Below, one piece after another: positions 6,708 to 16,195 of a stretch of DNA of 52,878 nucleotides. Every line of letters begins with the position of its first letter. Positions within the stretch are counted from its first letter, which is position 1. The notes beneath the pieces are model-generated. The model was not told the DNA's origin. It made no database searches and was given only the letters and a program-made list of their open reading frames with translations. The stretch is from an uncultured Lachnospiraceae bacterium (lineage in GTDB: Bacteria > Bacillota > Clostridia > Lachnospirales > Lachnospiraceae): contig CAJUPF010000013.1 of assembly GCA_910588565.1 (NCBI GenBank), positions 1 to 52,878 of the forward strand. Reading direction: 5' to 3'. Both the position numbers and the translations under genes were made by a program.

Positions 6708-7829
6708 ATGAAAAAATCAACAAAATATCTTAAGATTTTTTGCAATCTCGGTTATGCATTGGCAGCGCTGCTGCTGATCTGTTTTCTCTTGCCAAAAGTG
6801 CTGGTCTTTTTTATGCCCTTTGTAATTGGGTTTATCCTGTCATTGATTGCAAACCCTGTGGTTCGTTTTCTGGAAAAAAAGATTAAGATAAAGCGAAAGT
6901 ATGGTACGGTGCTGATTATTGTTCTGGTGATTGCGGCAGTGGTGCTTTTGTGTTATGGTGTGATTGCCGCGCTTGTGATTGGGATTGGCGGCTTTCTGGA
7001 TTATCTGCCTACCATGTTTTCCAATGCGGGAATTGAAATTGAGACAGCAATAGACAGCATTCAGAACATGATCTGGAAAGTCCCTTTTTTACGGAATGTA
7101 GATATCCCGGAAGTGGGGAACCGGATTCAGGAGTCTTTGAGCAGTCTGGTGATTGGAGCAGATTCCCCTACCATAACAGCAATTGGCGGGATTGCCAAAA
7201 GCATTCCGAATATGTTAGTCAGTGCGGTGATGGGACTGCTTGCCACATATTTTTTTATTGCGGACAGAGAGTGGCTTTCGGAGATGGTGACAAGGCACCT
7301 TTCAGTGTCTTTCCGGGAAAAGACGATGCTGATGTATGCCCAGATTTTAAAAGCGGTAGGCGGCTATTTTCAGGCGCAGTTTAAAATTATGGGCGTTATT
7401 TATGTGGTGATAACGATAGGGCTTATGCTGCTAAACGTCAATTATGCCTGGCTGATTGGGTTTGGCATTGCTTTTTTGGATATGCTTCCGGTATTTGGGA
7501 CGGGGACTGTACTGATTCCCTGGGCGGTTGTAAAGCTGTTTTCCGGCAGCTATTCGACAGCGGTTGGGATGCTGATTTTATATGTGGTAGCCTTGCTGGT
7601 GCATCAGCTGGTACAGCCAAAGCTAATTGGCTCGTCCGTGGGAATGAATCCTTTTGCCACGTTATTTTTTATGTATATTGGTTATCAGTTTTACGGTGTG
7701 ATGGGGATGATTATTGCGATTCCGGTCGGGATGCTTCTGATTAATTTTTATAAGGCGGGGGCATTTCAGACGATTTCATGGTGTTTCCGGGAAATTATTA
7801 ATGATTTTAATGAGTTTCGGAAAATATAG
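6708..7829 (+). CDS. ytvI: AI-2E family / YtvI-like membrane permease
   Basis: The 373-residue protein has about eight membrane segments arranged as in the UPF0118/AI-2E exporter family: paired N-terminal helices (16-60), a long amphipathic soluble part (about 95-150), then NMLVSAVMGLLATYFFIADR and the conserved GIAFLDMLPVFGTGTVLIPW and HQLVQPKLIGSSVGMNP motifs. In spore formers the YtvI subgroup is annotated as a sporulation integral membrane protein; other family members act as exporters or ion antiporters. GGAAGGAAG lies about 17 bases upstream of the ATG, a loose spacing. The exact substrate is unknown and the symbol is a subgroup guess. Confidence 0.75.
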   Translation: MKKSTKYLKIFCNLGYALAALLLICFLLPKVLVFFMPFVIGFILSLIANPVVRFLEKKIKIKRKYGTVLIIVLVIAAVVLLCYGVIAALVIGIGGFLDYLPTMFSNAGIEIETAIDSIQNMIWKVPFLRNVDIPEVGNRIQESLSSLVIGADSPTITAIGGIAKSIPNMLVSAVMGLLATYFFIADREWLSEMVTRHLSVSFREKTMLMYAQILKAVGGYFQAQFKIMGVIYVVITIGLMLLNVNYAWLIGFGIAFLDMLPVFGTGTVLIPWAVVKLFSGSYSTAVGMLILYVVALLVHQLVQPKLIGSSVGMNPFATLFFMYIGYQFYGVMGMIIAIPVGMLLINFYKAGAFQTISWCFREIINDFNEFRKI

Positions 7830-7904
7830 GAAAAGAAAATGGCTCAGTGTGCATGGCGCGGCGTAAAACGTGACGAAAAATGACAGAACGGAGAGTGGAA
7901 ACAT

Positions 7905-8795
7905 ATGAATAAGCTTCAGATCCGAAATTCCTTTATCTTGTTTATTGCGGCTTTTATCTGGGGAACCGCCTTTGTGGCGCAGAGTATAGGAATGGATTTT
8001 ATCGGGCCGTTTACATTTAGCGCGGCACGTTCTTTTAGAGGCAGCGCAATTTTGGTTCCCTGTATCTGGATTCTGGGGAAATGGCAGAAGGTAAACGAGG
8101 CGGAAACGGAAAAGGAGGATCAAACAGAGCTGTTAAAGGGCGGAATCGTCTGCGGAACGGTGCTGTGTATTGCCTGCAATCTGCAGCAGATCGCATTGCT
8201 TTATGCAAGTGTGGGCAAATCGGGGTTTCTGACGGCTTTGTATATTGTAATTGTGCCGATATTGGGTATTTTTGCAGGGAAAAAGCCGGGAAAGAAGCTT
8301 TGTGTGGCAGTGATCTTCGCAGTTGTGGGATTGTATCTGCTCTGCATGAAGTCAGGAGACTTTGCATTTGGGCCGGGCGATATTCTGCTGCTGTTCTGCG
8401 CGTTTATGTTTTCTCTGCATATTATGGTAGTGGATCATTTTACGCAGAACGTAAGCGGGATGAAATTATCCTGCCTGCAGTTTCTGGTCTGCGGAATTTT
8501 TTCATCTGTCGCGATGCTGCTGTTTGAACAGCCGTCCATTTCTGCGCTTTGTACGGCCTGGGCGCCGCTGCTTTATACCGGAGTATTATCTTCCGGCGTG
8601 GCGTATACGTTTCAGATTATCGGGCAGAAGGGGATGAACCCGGTCGTGGCGTCGCTGATTATGAGCCTGGAATCGGTTATCTCTGCACTTGCGGGATGGG
8701 TTGTGCTGGGGCAGATACTGAGCAGCCGCGAGCTTGCCGGATGTATTGTGATGTTTGCGGCAATTATATTGGCGCAGCTGCCTGAGAAGAGATAA
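7905..8795 (+). CDS. EamA/DMT family transporter
   Basis: The 296-residue protein has about ten membrane helices formed by two EamA repeats (roughly 10-145 and 155-292). It opens with IWGTAFVAQSIGMDFIGPFTF, typical of drug/metabolite exporters. The charged loop between helices 2 and 3 (KVNEAETEKEDQTE) is cytoplasmic by the positive-inside pattern. ACGGAGAG precedes the ATG. It heads a run of four tightly packed genes (gaps 14, 5 and 9 bases) with NfeD-like, patatin-like and symporter genes. The substrate cannot be read from sequence; amino acids or metabolites are usual for this family. Confidence 0.85.
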   Translation: MNKLQIRNSFILFIAAFIWGTAFVAQSIGMDFIGPFTFSAARSFRGSAILVPCIWILGKWQKVNEAETEKEDQTELLKGGIVCGTVLCIACNLQQIALLYASVGKSGFLTALYIVIVPILGIFAGKKPGKKLCVAVIFAVVGLYLLCMKSGDFAFGPGDILLLFCAFMFSLHIMVVDHFTQNVSGMKLSCLQFLVCGIFSSVAMLLFEQPSISALCTAWAPLLYTGVLSSGVAYTFQIIGQKGMNPVVASLIMSLESVISALAGWVVLGQILSSRELAGCIVMFAAIILAQLPEKR

Positions 8796-8809
8796 GGAGG
8801 TTTTGCGTT

Positions 8810-9253
8810 ATGGCAGTTTATATTTGGCTTGGCATTATGGTTGTGCTTCTATTGATTGAAGCGGTTTCCGTGGGGTTGTTTACGATCTGGTTTGCGATCG
8901 GGGCTCTGGCAGCTTTAATTGCTTCCGCTTTGGGGATGGGGGTTCTGGGACAGATTACGCTGTTTTTTCTGATATCCTTAGCGCTGCTGTTCTTTACGAG
9001 GCCGATTGCCGTAAACTATATTAATCCCCACAGAATACGCACCAATTATGAAGACCTGGTGGATAAAGTGGTTAAAATCACGGAATGCGTGGATAATAGG
9101 AAGAGTACCGGAACAGCAGTTTTAAACGGCCAGGAATGGACGGCGCGTATGCAGGAGGACGACTTGATCCTGCCAGCAGGAGAGATGGCAAAAGTGGCTG
9201 CAATTGAAGGCGTAAAATTAATTCTTGTTCCGGTAAAAAATATAGTGGAGTGA
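8810..9253 (+). CDS. NfeD-like membrane protein
   Basis: The 147-residue protein has two or three N-terminal hydrophobic helices (3-70) followed by a small beta-barrel OB-fold domain (about 85-145, GTAVLNGQEWTARMQEDD and KVAAIEGVKLILVPV). This is the short NfeD architecture that usually partners an SPFH/flotillin-like protein or a ClpP-class protease. No such partner is adjacent. AAGGAGG precedes the ATG. It overlaps the alternative start of the patatin gene, so the two are probably co-translated; a shared role in membrane quality control or lipid homeostasis is plausible. Confidence 0.85.
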   Translation: MAVYIWLGIMVVLLLIEAVSVGLFTIWFAIGALAALIASALGMGVLGQITLFFLISLALLFFTRPIAVNYINPHRIRTNYEDLVDKVVKITECVDNRKSTGTAVLNGQEWTARMQEDDLILPAGEMAKVAAIEGVKLILVPVKNIVE

Positions 9254-9258
9254 TAACG

Positions 9259-10110
9259 ATGAAGCTTGGAATTGTAATGGAAGGCGGAGCCAGCAGGACC
9301 GTATTTTCCTGCGGCGTAACAGATTGTTTTCTGGAAGAGGAGCTGATGCCGGACTATTTTATAGGGGTATCCGCGGGAATTGCATTCGGTGTTTCCTATC
9401 TATCCAGACAGAAAGGAAGGAACCGGATTATCGCGGAACAGTATATGCCGGATAAGCGGTATATGGGACTGCGGTATCTGTTTGACCGGAATATGAAATC
9501 GTTCTATAATATACCGTTTGTATTCGGGGAAGTCCCAAATCATCTGCTGCCGTTTGATTATGAGGCGTTTGCGGCGTTTCCGGGCGAAGTGGAAGCGGTT
9601 GCTACCAATATTAAAACCGGCAGGGCAGAGTATCTTACCGTGCCCAGGGATGATAAAGAGTTTCAGGCGCTGGTGGCAAGCTGCGCGCTGCCAGGATTGT
9701 TTCAGCCGGTGAAAGTCGGAAAGAAATATTATCTGGACGGCGGGGTGTCGGATTCTGTTCCATACCGGAGAGCTTTTGAAAAGGGCTGCGATAAGGTGAT
9801 TGTCATTCTGACGCGGACACGGGAGTATGTGAAAAAAACGGAGCGGGTCACAAAGGCGGTTATGAAGCTTTACCGTGATTATCCCAATCTGGCGGAGAGC
9901 CTGAAAAACAGAAGCAGTATGTACAATCAATGTATGAGGGAATTGTACCAGGCGGAAAAAGAGGGGAAGGTATTTGTATTTGCGCCGGAAGATACCTGCG
10001 GCGTAGGCCGTACCGAATCTTCTCCCAGGAAACTTGGCAGGCTCTATGAGGAAGGATATTATCAGGCAAAAGAGAGTATGCACGCACTGCGTTTGTATCT
10101 GAATAACTAA
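9259..10110 (+). CDS. Patatin-like phospholipase
   Basis: The 283-residue protein carries the patatin catalytic dyad: an oxyanion loop EGGASR (8-13), nucleophile S38 in GVSAG and D160 in LDGGVSDSVP. It resembles the bacterial YlbK/RssA-like subfamily of lipid acyl hydrolases and is cytosolic or membrane peripheral. The start at 9259 has GGAG 8 bases upstream inside the end of the NfeD gene. A GTG at 9250 overlapping the NfeD stop is possible but poorly placed. Substrates are expected to be phospholipids or other acyl esters. Confidence 0.88.
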   Translation: MKLGIVMEGGASRTVFSCGVTDCFLEEELMPDYFIGVSAGIAFGVSYLSRQKGRNRIIAEQYMPDKRYMGLRYLFDRNMKSFYNIPFVFGEVPNHLLPFDYEAFAAFPGEVEAVATNIKTGRAEYLTVPRDDKEFQALVASCALPGLFQPVKVGKKYYLDGGVSDSVPYRRAFEKGCDKVIVILTRTREYVKKTERVTKAVMKLYRDYPNLAESLKNRSSMYNQCMRELYQAEKEGKVFVFAPEDTCGVGRTESSPRKLGRLYEEGYYQAKESMHALRLYLNN

Positions 10111-10119
10111 GGAGATATC

Positions 10120-11559
10120 ATGGAACAGGGATATAATAATGCGAAATACTGGCAGATTGGATTTTTTTCCCTGAATAATGCTGCAACCAATCTGTATCTG
10201 GCATTGATGGGCTATGTTTCCTATTATGCAAATTCTATGGCGGGTTTTGGGATTGTATTGATTTCTGCGATTCTGACCGCATTGAATATTTTTGATGCGG
10301 TTACAGATCCGGTAGTCGGTTTTTGGCTGGATCGGACAAGGGGGCGGTTTGGCAAGTTCCGTCCATTTATGCTGTGCGGCAATCTGTTTATGGCGCTTGG
10401 TGCGGTATTGCTGTATTTTACAACGCATGAAATAAACCGATATATCCGGGTGGGATACTTTATTCTGGTATACGGACTGTTTATTCTGGGATATACGTTC
10501 CAGACAGTGGTGGCAAAGTCGGGACAGTCTATTTTGACGGACAATCCTGCGCAGCGGCCAATGGCTACGTATTTTGATTCGTTGTATGTCATGGCTGCCT
10601 ATGGGGGGACGGCGCTGTTTGTGGGAAACTATCTGGTGCCGAAATATGGAGGTTTTACGAATGAATCGTTATTCCGGGAATATGCACTCTGGGTGGCGGG
10701 GATTTCTATTTTTTGTACGATACTGGCGATGATTGGGATTGCCAATAAGGATAATTCAGAGCATATTTCCAGGCAGTCCTGCCATCAGAATATCCATGTG
10801 CGGGATTACTGGGAGATTATCTGCGGCAATAAGCCGATCCGTATGCTGATTATTGCGGCCTGTACAGATAAATTCGCTGCAACAGTGTATTCCCATACGA
10901 CGGTAGGCGTTATGCTGTATGGTATCATGATGAATAATTATGGGATATCCGGCCTGATTGGCGTGGTAACGGCAATTCCGACGTTAATTGTGGTCAGCGC
11001 GGGAATTAAAGTGGCGCAGCATATGGGACAGAAACGGGCGCTGGTGTTGTTTACGGCGCTTGGGATTTTCTTTCAGCTGATTATGATGTTGGTGCTGATG
11101 GAAGATGGGATTTGTACGGTGAATTTTTCGCTTGGCAAAATCAATGGAATTACGGTTTGGTTTGTCGGGATTTACATATTGTTAAACGGCTGTAAGTCGA
11201 TTACGAACAACATGGTTGTGCCGATGATTGCGGATTGTTCGGATTATGAGCGCTGCCGCAGCGGCAAATTTGTGCCAGGGCTGATGGGGGCGTTGTTTTC
11301 GTTTGTGGACAAGGTGTTTGCGGCGCTTGGGACGGCTTTTGTAGGAATTGTTATGCTGGTGATGGGATACAACAAAAGGCTGCCGCAGATTGGAGATGCG
11401 ATGACGGAAGGATTGAAATGGACGACGTTGTTTCTTTATTGCGGGGTGCCGATCATTGGCTGGATTTGTTCGCTTGTGTCTATGCGGCATTATACGCTGG
11501 ATAAAAAGAAGATGCATGAGATTACCAAGGATTTGCATCAGGGGGAGAATTGGCGGTGA
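10120..11559 (+). CDS. MFS transporter of the glycoside-pentoside-hexuronide:cation symporter (GPH) family
   Basis: This 479-residue protein has twelve predicted membrane helices. After the first helix it shows FDAVTDPVVGFWLDRTRGRFGKFRPFML, with the D-P-x-x-G-x-x-x-D-R motif characteristic of GPH (MelB-like) symporters and the loop 2-3 signature. A second MFS-like motif, NMVVPMIADCSDYERCRSGKFVPG, lies near residue 365. AAGGAGAT precedes the ATG, only 9 bases after the patatin gene. GPH members usually take up sugars or glycosides with Na+ or H+; the neighbours do not suggest a substrate. It ends convergently with the next gene. Confidence 0.85.
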   Translation: MEQGYNNAKYWQIGFFSLNNAATNLYLALMGYVSYYANSMAGFGIVLISAILTALNIFDAVTDPVVGFWLDRTRGRFGKFRPFMLCGNLFMALGAVLLYFTTHEINRYIRVGYFILVYGLFILGYTFQTVVAKSGQSILTDNPAQRPMATYFDSLYVMAAYGGTALFVGNYLVPKYGGFTNESLFREYALWVAGISIFCTILAMIGIANKDNSEHISRQSCHQNIHVRDYWEIICGNKPIRMLIIAACTDKFAATVYSHTTVGVMLYGIMMNNYGISGLIGVVTAIPTLIVVSAGIKVAQHMGQKRALVLFTALGIFFQLIMMLVLMEDGICTVNFSLGKINGITVWFVGIYILLNGCKSITNNMVVPMIADCSDYERCRSGKFVPGLMGALFSFVDKVFAALGTAFVGIVMLVMGYNKRLPQIGDAMTEGLKWTTLFLYCGVPIIGWICSLVSMRHYTLDKKKMHEITKDLHQGENWR

Positions 11560-11621
11560 GAGCCGCCCTCCCCCTGGCTGGAGCTGCAAGCTGAGAAACA
11601 CAAAGCCGCATGGCATTGGGA

Positions 11622-12590
11622 TTAAGGAAGATAGGGATCGGAATCCAGCCCGCTGTGATAGCAGCGGTTTCCCAGTAATTGCAGCAGTTTCTGGATGCTT
11701 TGTTTTGTTTCTTCCTGTGTGTGTATCGTAGATGAAAAGTCGGAGGCATTCTGAAGGATATGGCAGTATTTATCCTGGGCTTTTTCAAACAGATCGAAAA
11801 AGCTTTCTCTGGACCAAAGACCTTCTGACCAGGGATTTTTCCATACGATATGCTTCATATTGCAGGGATCTTTGTGGAAAATCAGCATATCGGAGGGCAC
11901 CAGCGGGGATAACAGGGGGTATCCGGGGAAAATGGATTCCATGCGCCGCAGCAGTATTTTCTTGCGCCCGGTGGGGTCGTAGAGCAGTTTTGTCCCAAGC
12001 TGCATACCGTAGATGGCCTGGAGAATCCGGCGCCTGGTGGGGCCAAGGTTCGGGTAGGTTTTGGAGAAGGCATAATATAAAAGGGAAGAAACAACGCAGC
12101 ACTGCTCTTTGGACAGTGAAATCGTCTCGTGCTGATGAAATTCGCTTGGGCGCCTGCGCTGGTAATACCAGAGCAGGGTGGTGTCAATATCTGTTTCCAG
12201 CCGGATATGGCGTCCCATATAGCCTTTTCCTTTTTTATTGTACCGTGTCATGGCATAGATGTAGGGATGACAGGCGGTATCCAGCAGATAGTGGCCGATG
12301 TATCCGAGAATATAGGCATGGGCGATATCCTGTTCTTTTTTTGCGGGGAAAATCTTTGGGCTTTCGAGCAGATACCACAGAAATTTCCTTGTATCTGCAG
12401 TATGGGCAATGGAGCCGGGATTTTTATCAGCTAAAATAAGAGACAGTATATCATAGAAAAATATATCAGGTCCCTGGAGGCCCAATGAAAAAGCGGTATA
12501 ATTTTTCTGGATGTTGCGTTTGTTGGCAGAAGCAGGTATCAGCTGATACGTCTGCTGGCCAAATAAGTAATGAGTTGTAAAACCTGGCAT
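11622..12590 (-). CDS. Zinc-dependent phospholipase C-like protein
   Basis: The 322-residue protein resembles the zinc-dependent phospholipase C/S1-P1 nuclease-like fold family. It starts MPGFTTHYLFGQQ (H7), followed by GLQGPDIFFYD near 38-48 and GHYLLDTACHPYIYAM near 97-112, giving the His/Asp cluster expected of metal ligands. There is no signal peptide, unlike secreted toxins such as alpha-toxin, so it is probably an intracellular member of unknown substrate. The start is the ATG at 12590 with GGAGG (12600-12604) 9 bases upstream; a TTG two codons earlier is possible. A TATAAT-like hexamer on this strand (12623-12628) may be its -10. It is convergent with the symporter and divergent from the LTA-synthase-like gene. 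Confidence 0.72.
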   Translation of the reverse strand: MPGFTTHYLFGQQTYQLIPASANKRNIQKNYTAFSLGLQGPDIFFYDILSLILADKNPGSIAHTADTRKFLWYLLESPKIFPAKKEQDIAHAYILGYIGHYLLDTACHPYIYAMTRYNKKGKGYMGRHIRLETDIDTTLLWYYQRRRPSEFHQHETISLSKEQCCVVSSLLYYAFSKTYPNLGPTRRRILQAIYGMQLGTKLLYDPTGRKKILLRRMESIFPGYPLLSPLVPSDMLIFHKDPCNMKHIVWKNPWSEGLWSRESFFDLFEKAQDKYCHILQNASDFSSTIHTQEETKQSIQKLLQLLGNRCYHSGLDSDPYLP

Positions 12591-12717
12591 GATCAAAAAC
12601 CTCCTGTAAGCAAGATATGCTTATTATAACCCTTATTCTGGAAAAAAACAGTAGGTTATGCTATATTAAATAAAATAAATTTTGGATTGGTATTTCAAGT
12701 ATAGGTTAGGATGCGTT

Positions 12718-14649
12718 ATGAAGCTTAAGATGAATATTACAAAGAAGAATTTAATGATTGCGGCGATTATGACGGCGGCCGCAGTGGCAGCGTGTGCCGT
12801 TTCGGGCAGTTCGGTGTGGAGTATGGCGGTTTTTGCCATATTCTGTCTGGCAGTTATAAATCTGGATGTTGAAGTGGATGAGAACTATAGCGGGCTTATT
12901 TCGGCGGCTGCGATAGGGGTGGGAAGTATTTTTACTACGTGGCTGGTGCAGTATCTGCTGCTGGATGCGGAGCTGCGGGGAAAGTTGTCGGATCAGAAGT
13001 TTTTCTTAAATATCTGCTGCAGTTTTGTTGTTTACCTGGCGCTGCAGGCGATTGTGAACCAGGCGGGGATTGCCTGTCTGGCAGCGCATGTTTTGCTGAC
13101 GGTGTTTGCAGGGGTGAATTATTTTGTATATGAATTTCGTGGGAATGAACTGATTTACGGGGATGTGAAATCGGTTGGCACCGGACTGAGCGTGGCGTCT
13201 AATTATCGGTTTTCGTTCAATGGCCGGGTGATGAATGTAATTCTGGCATCTGTTCTTTTTGGCATGGCAGTCTGGAAGCTGCAGGCGAAATGCAAAAGGG
13301 CGTTTCTGATGCGGGCTGTGTGTGTTTCACTGGCGGTTCTGGCAGTAGTCTATGTGGCGGACAAAACGGAAAAGACAGTGACGGAGACCTGGGAACAGAA
13401 GGGCTCTTACCAGAATGGCTATCTGCTGAATTTTGTATTGAGTATACGGGATTCATTTGTGGAAAAGCCCAAAACATATTCAAAAGAAGCTGTAGCGAAG
13501 CTGGAGGAAGAATTTCAGGCGTCTGCTGTTTCCGGAGATTCCGGAAAGAAGCCGGCTATCATTGTGATTATGAACGAGTCGTTTGCGGATTTTGACGTGC
13601 TGGGGGAGCTGGAGACGAATCAGCCGGTGACGCCGTTTTTGGATTCGCTGCAGGAAAATACGGTCAAAGGCTATGCGCTGGCTTCTGTGTTTGGGGCGAA
13701 GACGCCGAATTCGGAATGGGAATTTCTGACAGGCAACAGCATGGCATATCTGCCTGCCGGTTCTGTTGCATATCAGCAGTATGTGGAAGAAGAGAATGCG
13801 TATTCCATTCTGGATACGTTAAAGAAGGAAGCGTATACCTGTGTGGCGATGCATCCCTATTATGCGACGGGATGGAGCCGGGACGCAGTGTATCCAAGAT
13901 TTGGATTTGATGAGATGTATTTCCTGGAAGATTTTGATCAGAGCAATCTGATGCGTAAGTATGTTTCGGATGCGACGATGTATGAAAAAATCATCCGGCG
14001 TTACGAGGCGCGCAAAGGGGAGGAAAACTTGTTTCTGCTGGGCGTAACGATGCAGAATCATGGCGGTTACCGGGACAGATATGATAATTTTAACACAGAT
14101 GTGTATGGAACGAAAATCCGGTATTCGGATGTGAATCAATATCTTTCGCTTGCACATCAGTCAGATCTGGCGATTCAAAAGCTGGTGGAATACTTTTCCG
14201 GGGCGGATGAGCCTGTGGTACTTTGCTTTTTTGGGGATCATCAGCCGAGTTTAAATTCTTCCTTTTACCGGAAACTTAATGGAAAAGGAATGTCAGGACT
14301 GACGATTGATGAATTGGAGCGGTTTTATCAGATCCCGTTTTTTATCTGGACAAATTATGAGAGCGGGAGCGGGGACGTGGAACTGACCAGCATAAATTTT
14401 CTTTCTACGATGCTTCTTGATAGGGCCGGGATTGCCCTGCCGCCATACCAGCGGTTTCTGGCGGATTTGATGGAGGTTGTTCCGGCGATGAATGCAAGAG
14501 CATATTATTCCAAATCGGAAGGAAGATTTCTGCATTACGGGGAAGGAGCGGTGGAAGAAGAGGTATGGCTGGAACGATACCGGGTTTTACAGTATAACGG
14601 GTTATTTGATCGCAAGAACCAGAGTAAGGTGTTTTTTGATAAAAACTGA
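12718..14649 (+). CDS. LTA synthase / sulfatase-family membrane phosphoglycerol transferase
   Basis: The 643-residue protein has about five N-terminal membrane helices (12-210) and an extracellular alkaline-phosphatase-like sulfatase domain (about 265-600). PAIIVIMNESFADFDVLG supplies the first metal-site Glu, GAKTPNSEWEFLTGNSM the nucleophilic Thr region, and CFFGDHQPS the distal Asp-His metal site. These match LtaS-type enzymes that transfer glycerol phosphate from phosphatidylglycerol to a surface polymer or lipid. I chose the ATG at 12718, the first with the membrane helices in place; its ribosome binding site (GTTAGGATG) is weak. Related enzymes also decorate other glycopolymers, so LTA itself is not proven. 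Confidence 0.83.
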   Translation: MKLKMNITKKNLMIAAIMTAAAVAACAVSGSSVWSMAVFAIFCLAVINLDVEVDENYSGLISAAAIGVGSIFTTWLVQYLLLDAELRGKLSDQKFFLNICCSFVVYLALQAIVNQAGIACLAAHVLLTVFAGVNYFVYEFRGNELIYGDVKSVGTGLSVASNYRFSFNGRVMNVILASVLFGMAVWKLQAKCKRAFLMRAVCVSLAVLAVVYVADKTEKTVTETWEQKGSYQNGYLLNFVLSIRDSFVEKPKTYSKEAVAKLEEEFQASAVSGDSGKKPAIIVIMNESFADFDVLGELETNQPVTPFLDSLQENTVKGYALASVFGAKTPNSEWEFLTGNSMAYLPAGSVAYQQYVEEENAYSILDTLKKEAYTCVAMHPYYATGWSRDAVYPRFGFDEMYFLEDFDQSNLMRKYVSDATMYEKIIRRYEARKGEENLFLLGVTMQNHGGYRDRYDNFNTDVYGTKIRYSDVNQYLSLAHQSDLAIQKLVEYFSGADEPVVLCFFGDHQPSLNSSFYRKLNGKGMSGLTIDELERFYQIPFFIWTNYESGSGDVELTSINFLSTMLLDRAGIALPPYQRFLADLMEVVPAMNARAYYSKSEGRFLHYGEGAVEEEVWLERYRVLQYNGLFDRKNQSKVFFDKN

Positions 14650-14682
14650 CATTGCAAAGCGTGTCAAAAAGGAGGGGAACAG

Positions 14683-15531
14683 ATGATTCAGGATATTGCG
14701 CCGCATCAATATAATGTCGCTTATGAAAATGCAACGGTAAAAGAAACCGATATCATTCTGGTTTTTGGGGCGGATGGTCTGCTGTGCCAGATGGAGGGAA
14801 GCCAGATTGCTTATCCTGCGGCAAAGGATCTGGCAGAGAGAGTGCCGGAAGTGTATGAAAATGCAACGTTTTTGTTTCATATCGATGATACCGCGTATTT
14901 TATGCTGGAAGAGAACGGATTATTGGAATTTGGAACGTGGAACTATCTGCCATGGAAACAGCTGCGGGACGTAAGGCCGCTCTGGAAGGCTTTTGCAGGC
15001 GTTACCGGATATCAGCTGTACCAGTGGTACGCACAAAATAAATTCTGCGGCCGCTGCGGCGCAAAACTGAATCCGCATAGCGGGGAACGGGCTTTGCAGT
15101 GCCCGGACTGCGGCAGGATTCTTTATCCCCAGATTTGTCCAAGTGTGATTGTGGGAATAACCAGAGGGGATCAGATTTTACTGACAAAATATGCCAGCGG
15201 GCACAGCAGCTACCGAAAGTACGCGTTGGTGGCCGGGTATTCGGAGGTTGGCGAAAGCCTGGAGGATACAGTGCGCCGGGAAGTTATGGAAGAAGTGGGG
15301 CTTCGGGTGAAAAACATCCGGTATTATAAAAGCCAGCCCTGGTCATTTAGCGGCGCGCTTCTGGCAGGATTTTTCTGTGAAGTGGATTCCTGGGCAGAGA
15401 TTACCATGGATAAGGAGGAACTGTCAGCAGCAGAATGGTTTGACAGGGATAAACTGCCGGTGGAACGCTCAGAGGCTTCTGTCAGCCTGACGGGGGAGAT
15501 GATTGAGGCGTTTCGGGATGGGTATGCCTGA
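14683..15531 (+). CDS. nudC: NAD+ diphosphatase (NudC-type Nudix hydrolase)
   Basis: The 282-residue protein has the full NudC layout: an N-terminal beta domain (1-115), a zinc ribbon (C122-x2-C125, then CPDC), the Nudix box beginning GYSEVGESLEDTVRREV with the REVMEEVGL core, and the downstream SQPWSFSGALLAGF segment. That last segment is diagnostic for NADH pyrophosphatases over other Nudix enzymes. The reaction is NAD(H) to NMN(H) plus AMP; bacterial NudC also removes NAD caps from RNA. AAAAGGAGGGG precedes the ATG. It is followed by the methyltransferase and PLD-helicase genes and may be in one transcript with them. Identification is strong; any functional link to those genes is speculative. 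Confidence 0.92.
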   Translation: MIQDIAPHQYNVAYENATVKETDIILVFGADGLLCQMEGSQIAYPAAKDLAERVPEVYENATFLFHIDDTAYFMLEENGLLEFGTWNYLPWKQLRDVRPLWKAFAGVTGYQLYQWYAQNKFCGRCGAKLNPHSGERALQCPDCGRILYPQICPSVIVGITRGDQILLTKYASGHSSYRKYALVAGYSEVGESLEDTVRREVMEEVGLRVKNIRYYKSQPWSFSGALLAGFFCEVDSWAEITMDKEELSAAEWFDRDKLPVERSEASVSLTGEMIEAFRDGYA

Positions 15532-15583
15532 GTTTGGGAGAACGATTTAGATTTTGGTATTGATACAGGGGGTGAGTATACGG

Positions 15584-16195
15584 ATGCATCAGAATACGAT
15601 CGATTATTATAATCAAAATGCAAGAGATTTTGCATCGGCTACCATTGCTGTAGAGTTTGCATCCATGCAGAGCCGGTTTGCCGGGAAATTGTCAGATGGT
15701 GCGGCCATCCTTGATTTTGGGTGTGGTTCCGGACGCGATACAAAATATTTTATGGAAAAGGGCTTTCGGGTGGATGCTGCAGACGGTTCTGCGGAACTTT
15801 GCAGGATTGCCAGCGAATATACTGGAATTCAGGTAAAACAGCAGCTTTTTCAGGAGCTGGATGTACATGAAATCTATGACGGTATCTGGGCGTGTTCTTC
15901 TATATTACATCTGGCAAAACCGGAACTGAAGGATGTGTTGGAAAAGATGGCTGAAGCTGTAAGGGGAAATGGCATTATTTATACATCGTTTAAATATGGA
16001 ACGTTTGAAGGAATACGCAAAGGAAGATATTTTACTGATATGACAGAAGCTGCGTTTGCAGATTTTATGAAAGATATTAAGAGCCTGGAGACAGAAGAGC
16101 AGTGGGTGACATCCGATGTGCGACCAGGACGAGGTGAAGAGAAATGGCTCAATTTGATTTTGCGGAAAAAGAAAACGGCCAATGGAATACGGTAG
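15584..16195 (+). CDS. Class I SAM-dependent methyltransferase
   Basis: The 203-residue protein has a Rossmann-type methyltransferase core. It begins with the YYNQNARDFASAT helix usual for small TehB/UbiE-like enzymes, motif I is ILDFGCGSGRDTKYF near 46-60, the acidic loop VDAADGS follows, and IWACSSILHL is motif IV. No DNA methyltransferase catalytic motif (NPPY or PC) is present, so a small-molecule substrate is likelier than DNA. The ATG at 15584 is chosen for the AGGGGGTGA eight bases upstream. The 3' end overlaps the helicase gene by 52 bases in another frame, suggesting strict co-expression. Confidence 0.8.
   Translation: MHQNTIDYYNQNARDFASATIAVEFASMQSRFAGKLSDGAAILDFGCGSGRDTKYFMEKGFRVDAADGSAELCRIASEYTGIQVKQQLFQELDVHEIYDGIWACSSILHLAKPELKDVLEKMAEAVRGNGIIYTSFKYGTFEGIRKGRYFTDMTEAAFADFMKDIKSLETEEQWVTSDVRPGRGEEKWLNLILRKKKTANGIR

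Noticed and set aside
9400..10428. A 342-codon antisense frame across the patatin and symporter genes
   Set aside because: It spans two real genes with full motifs, is rich in His/Arg/Ile typical of shadow frames and has no start signals.
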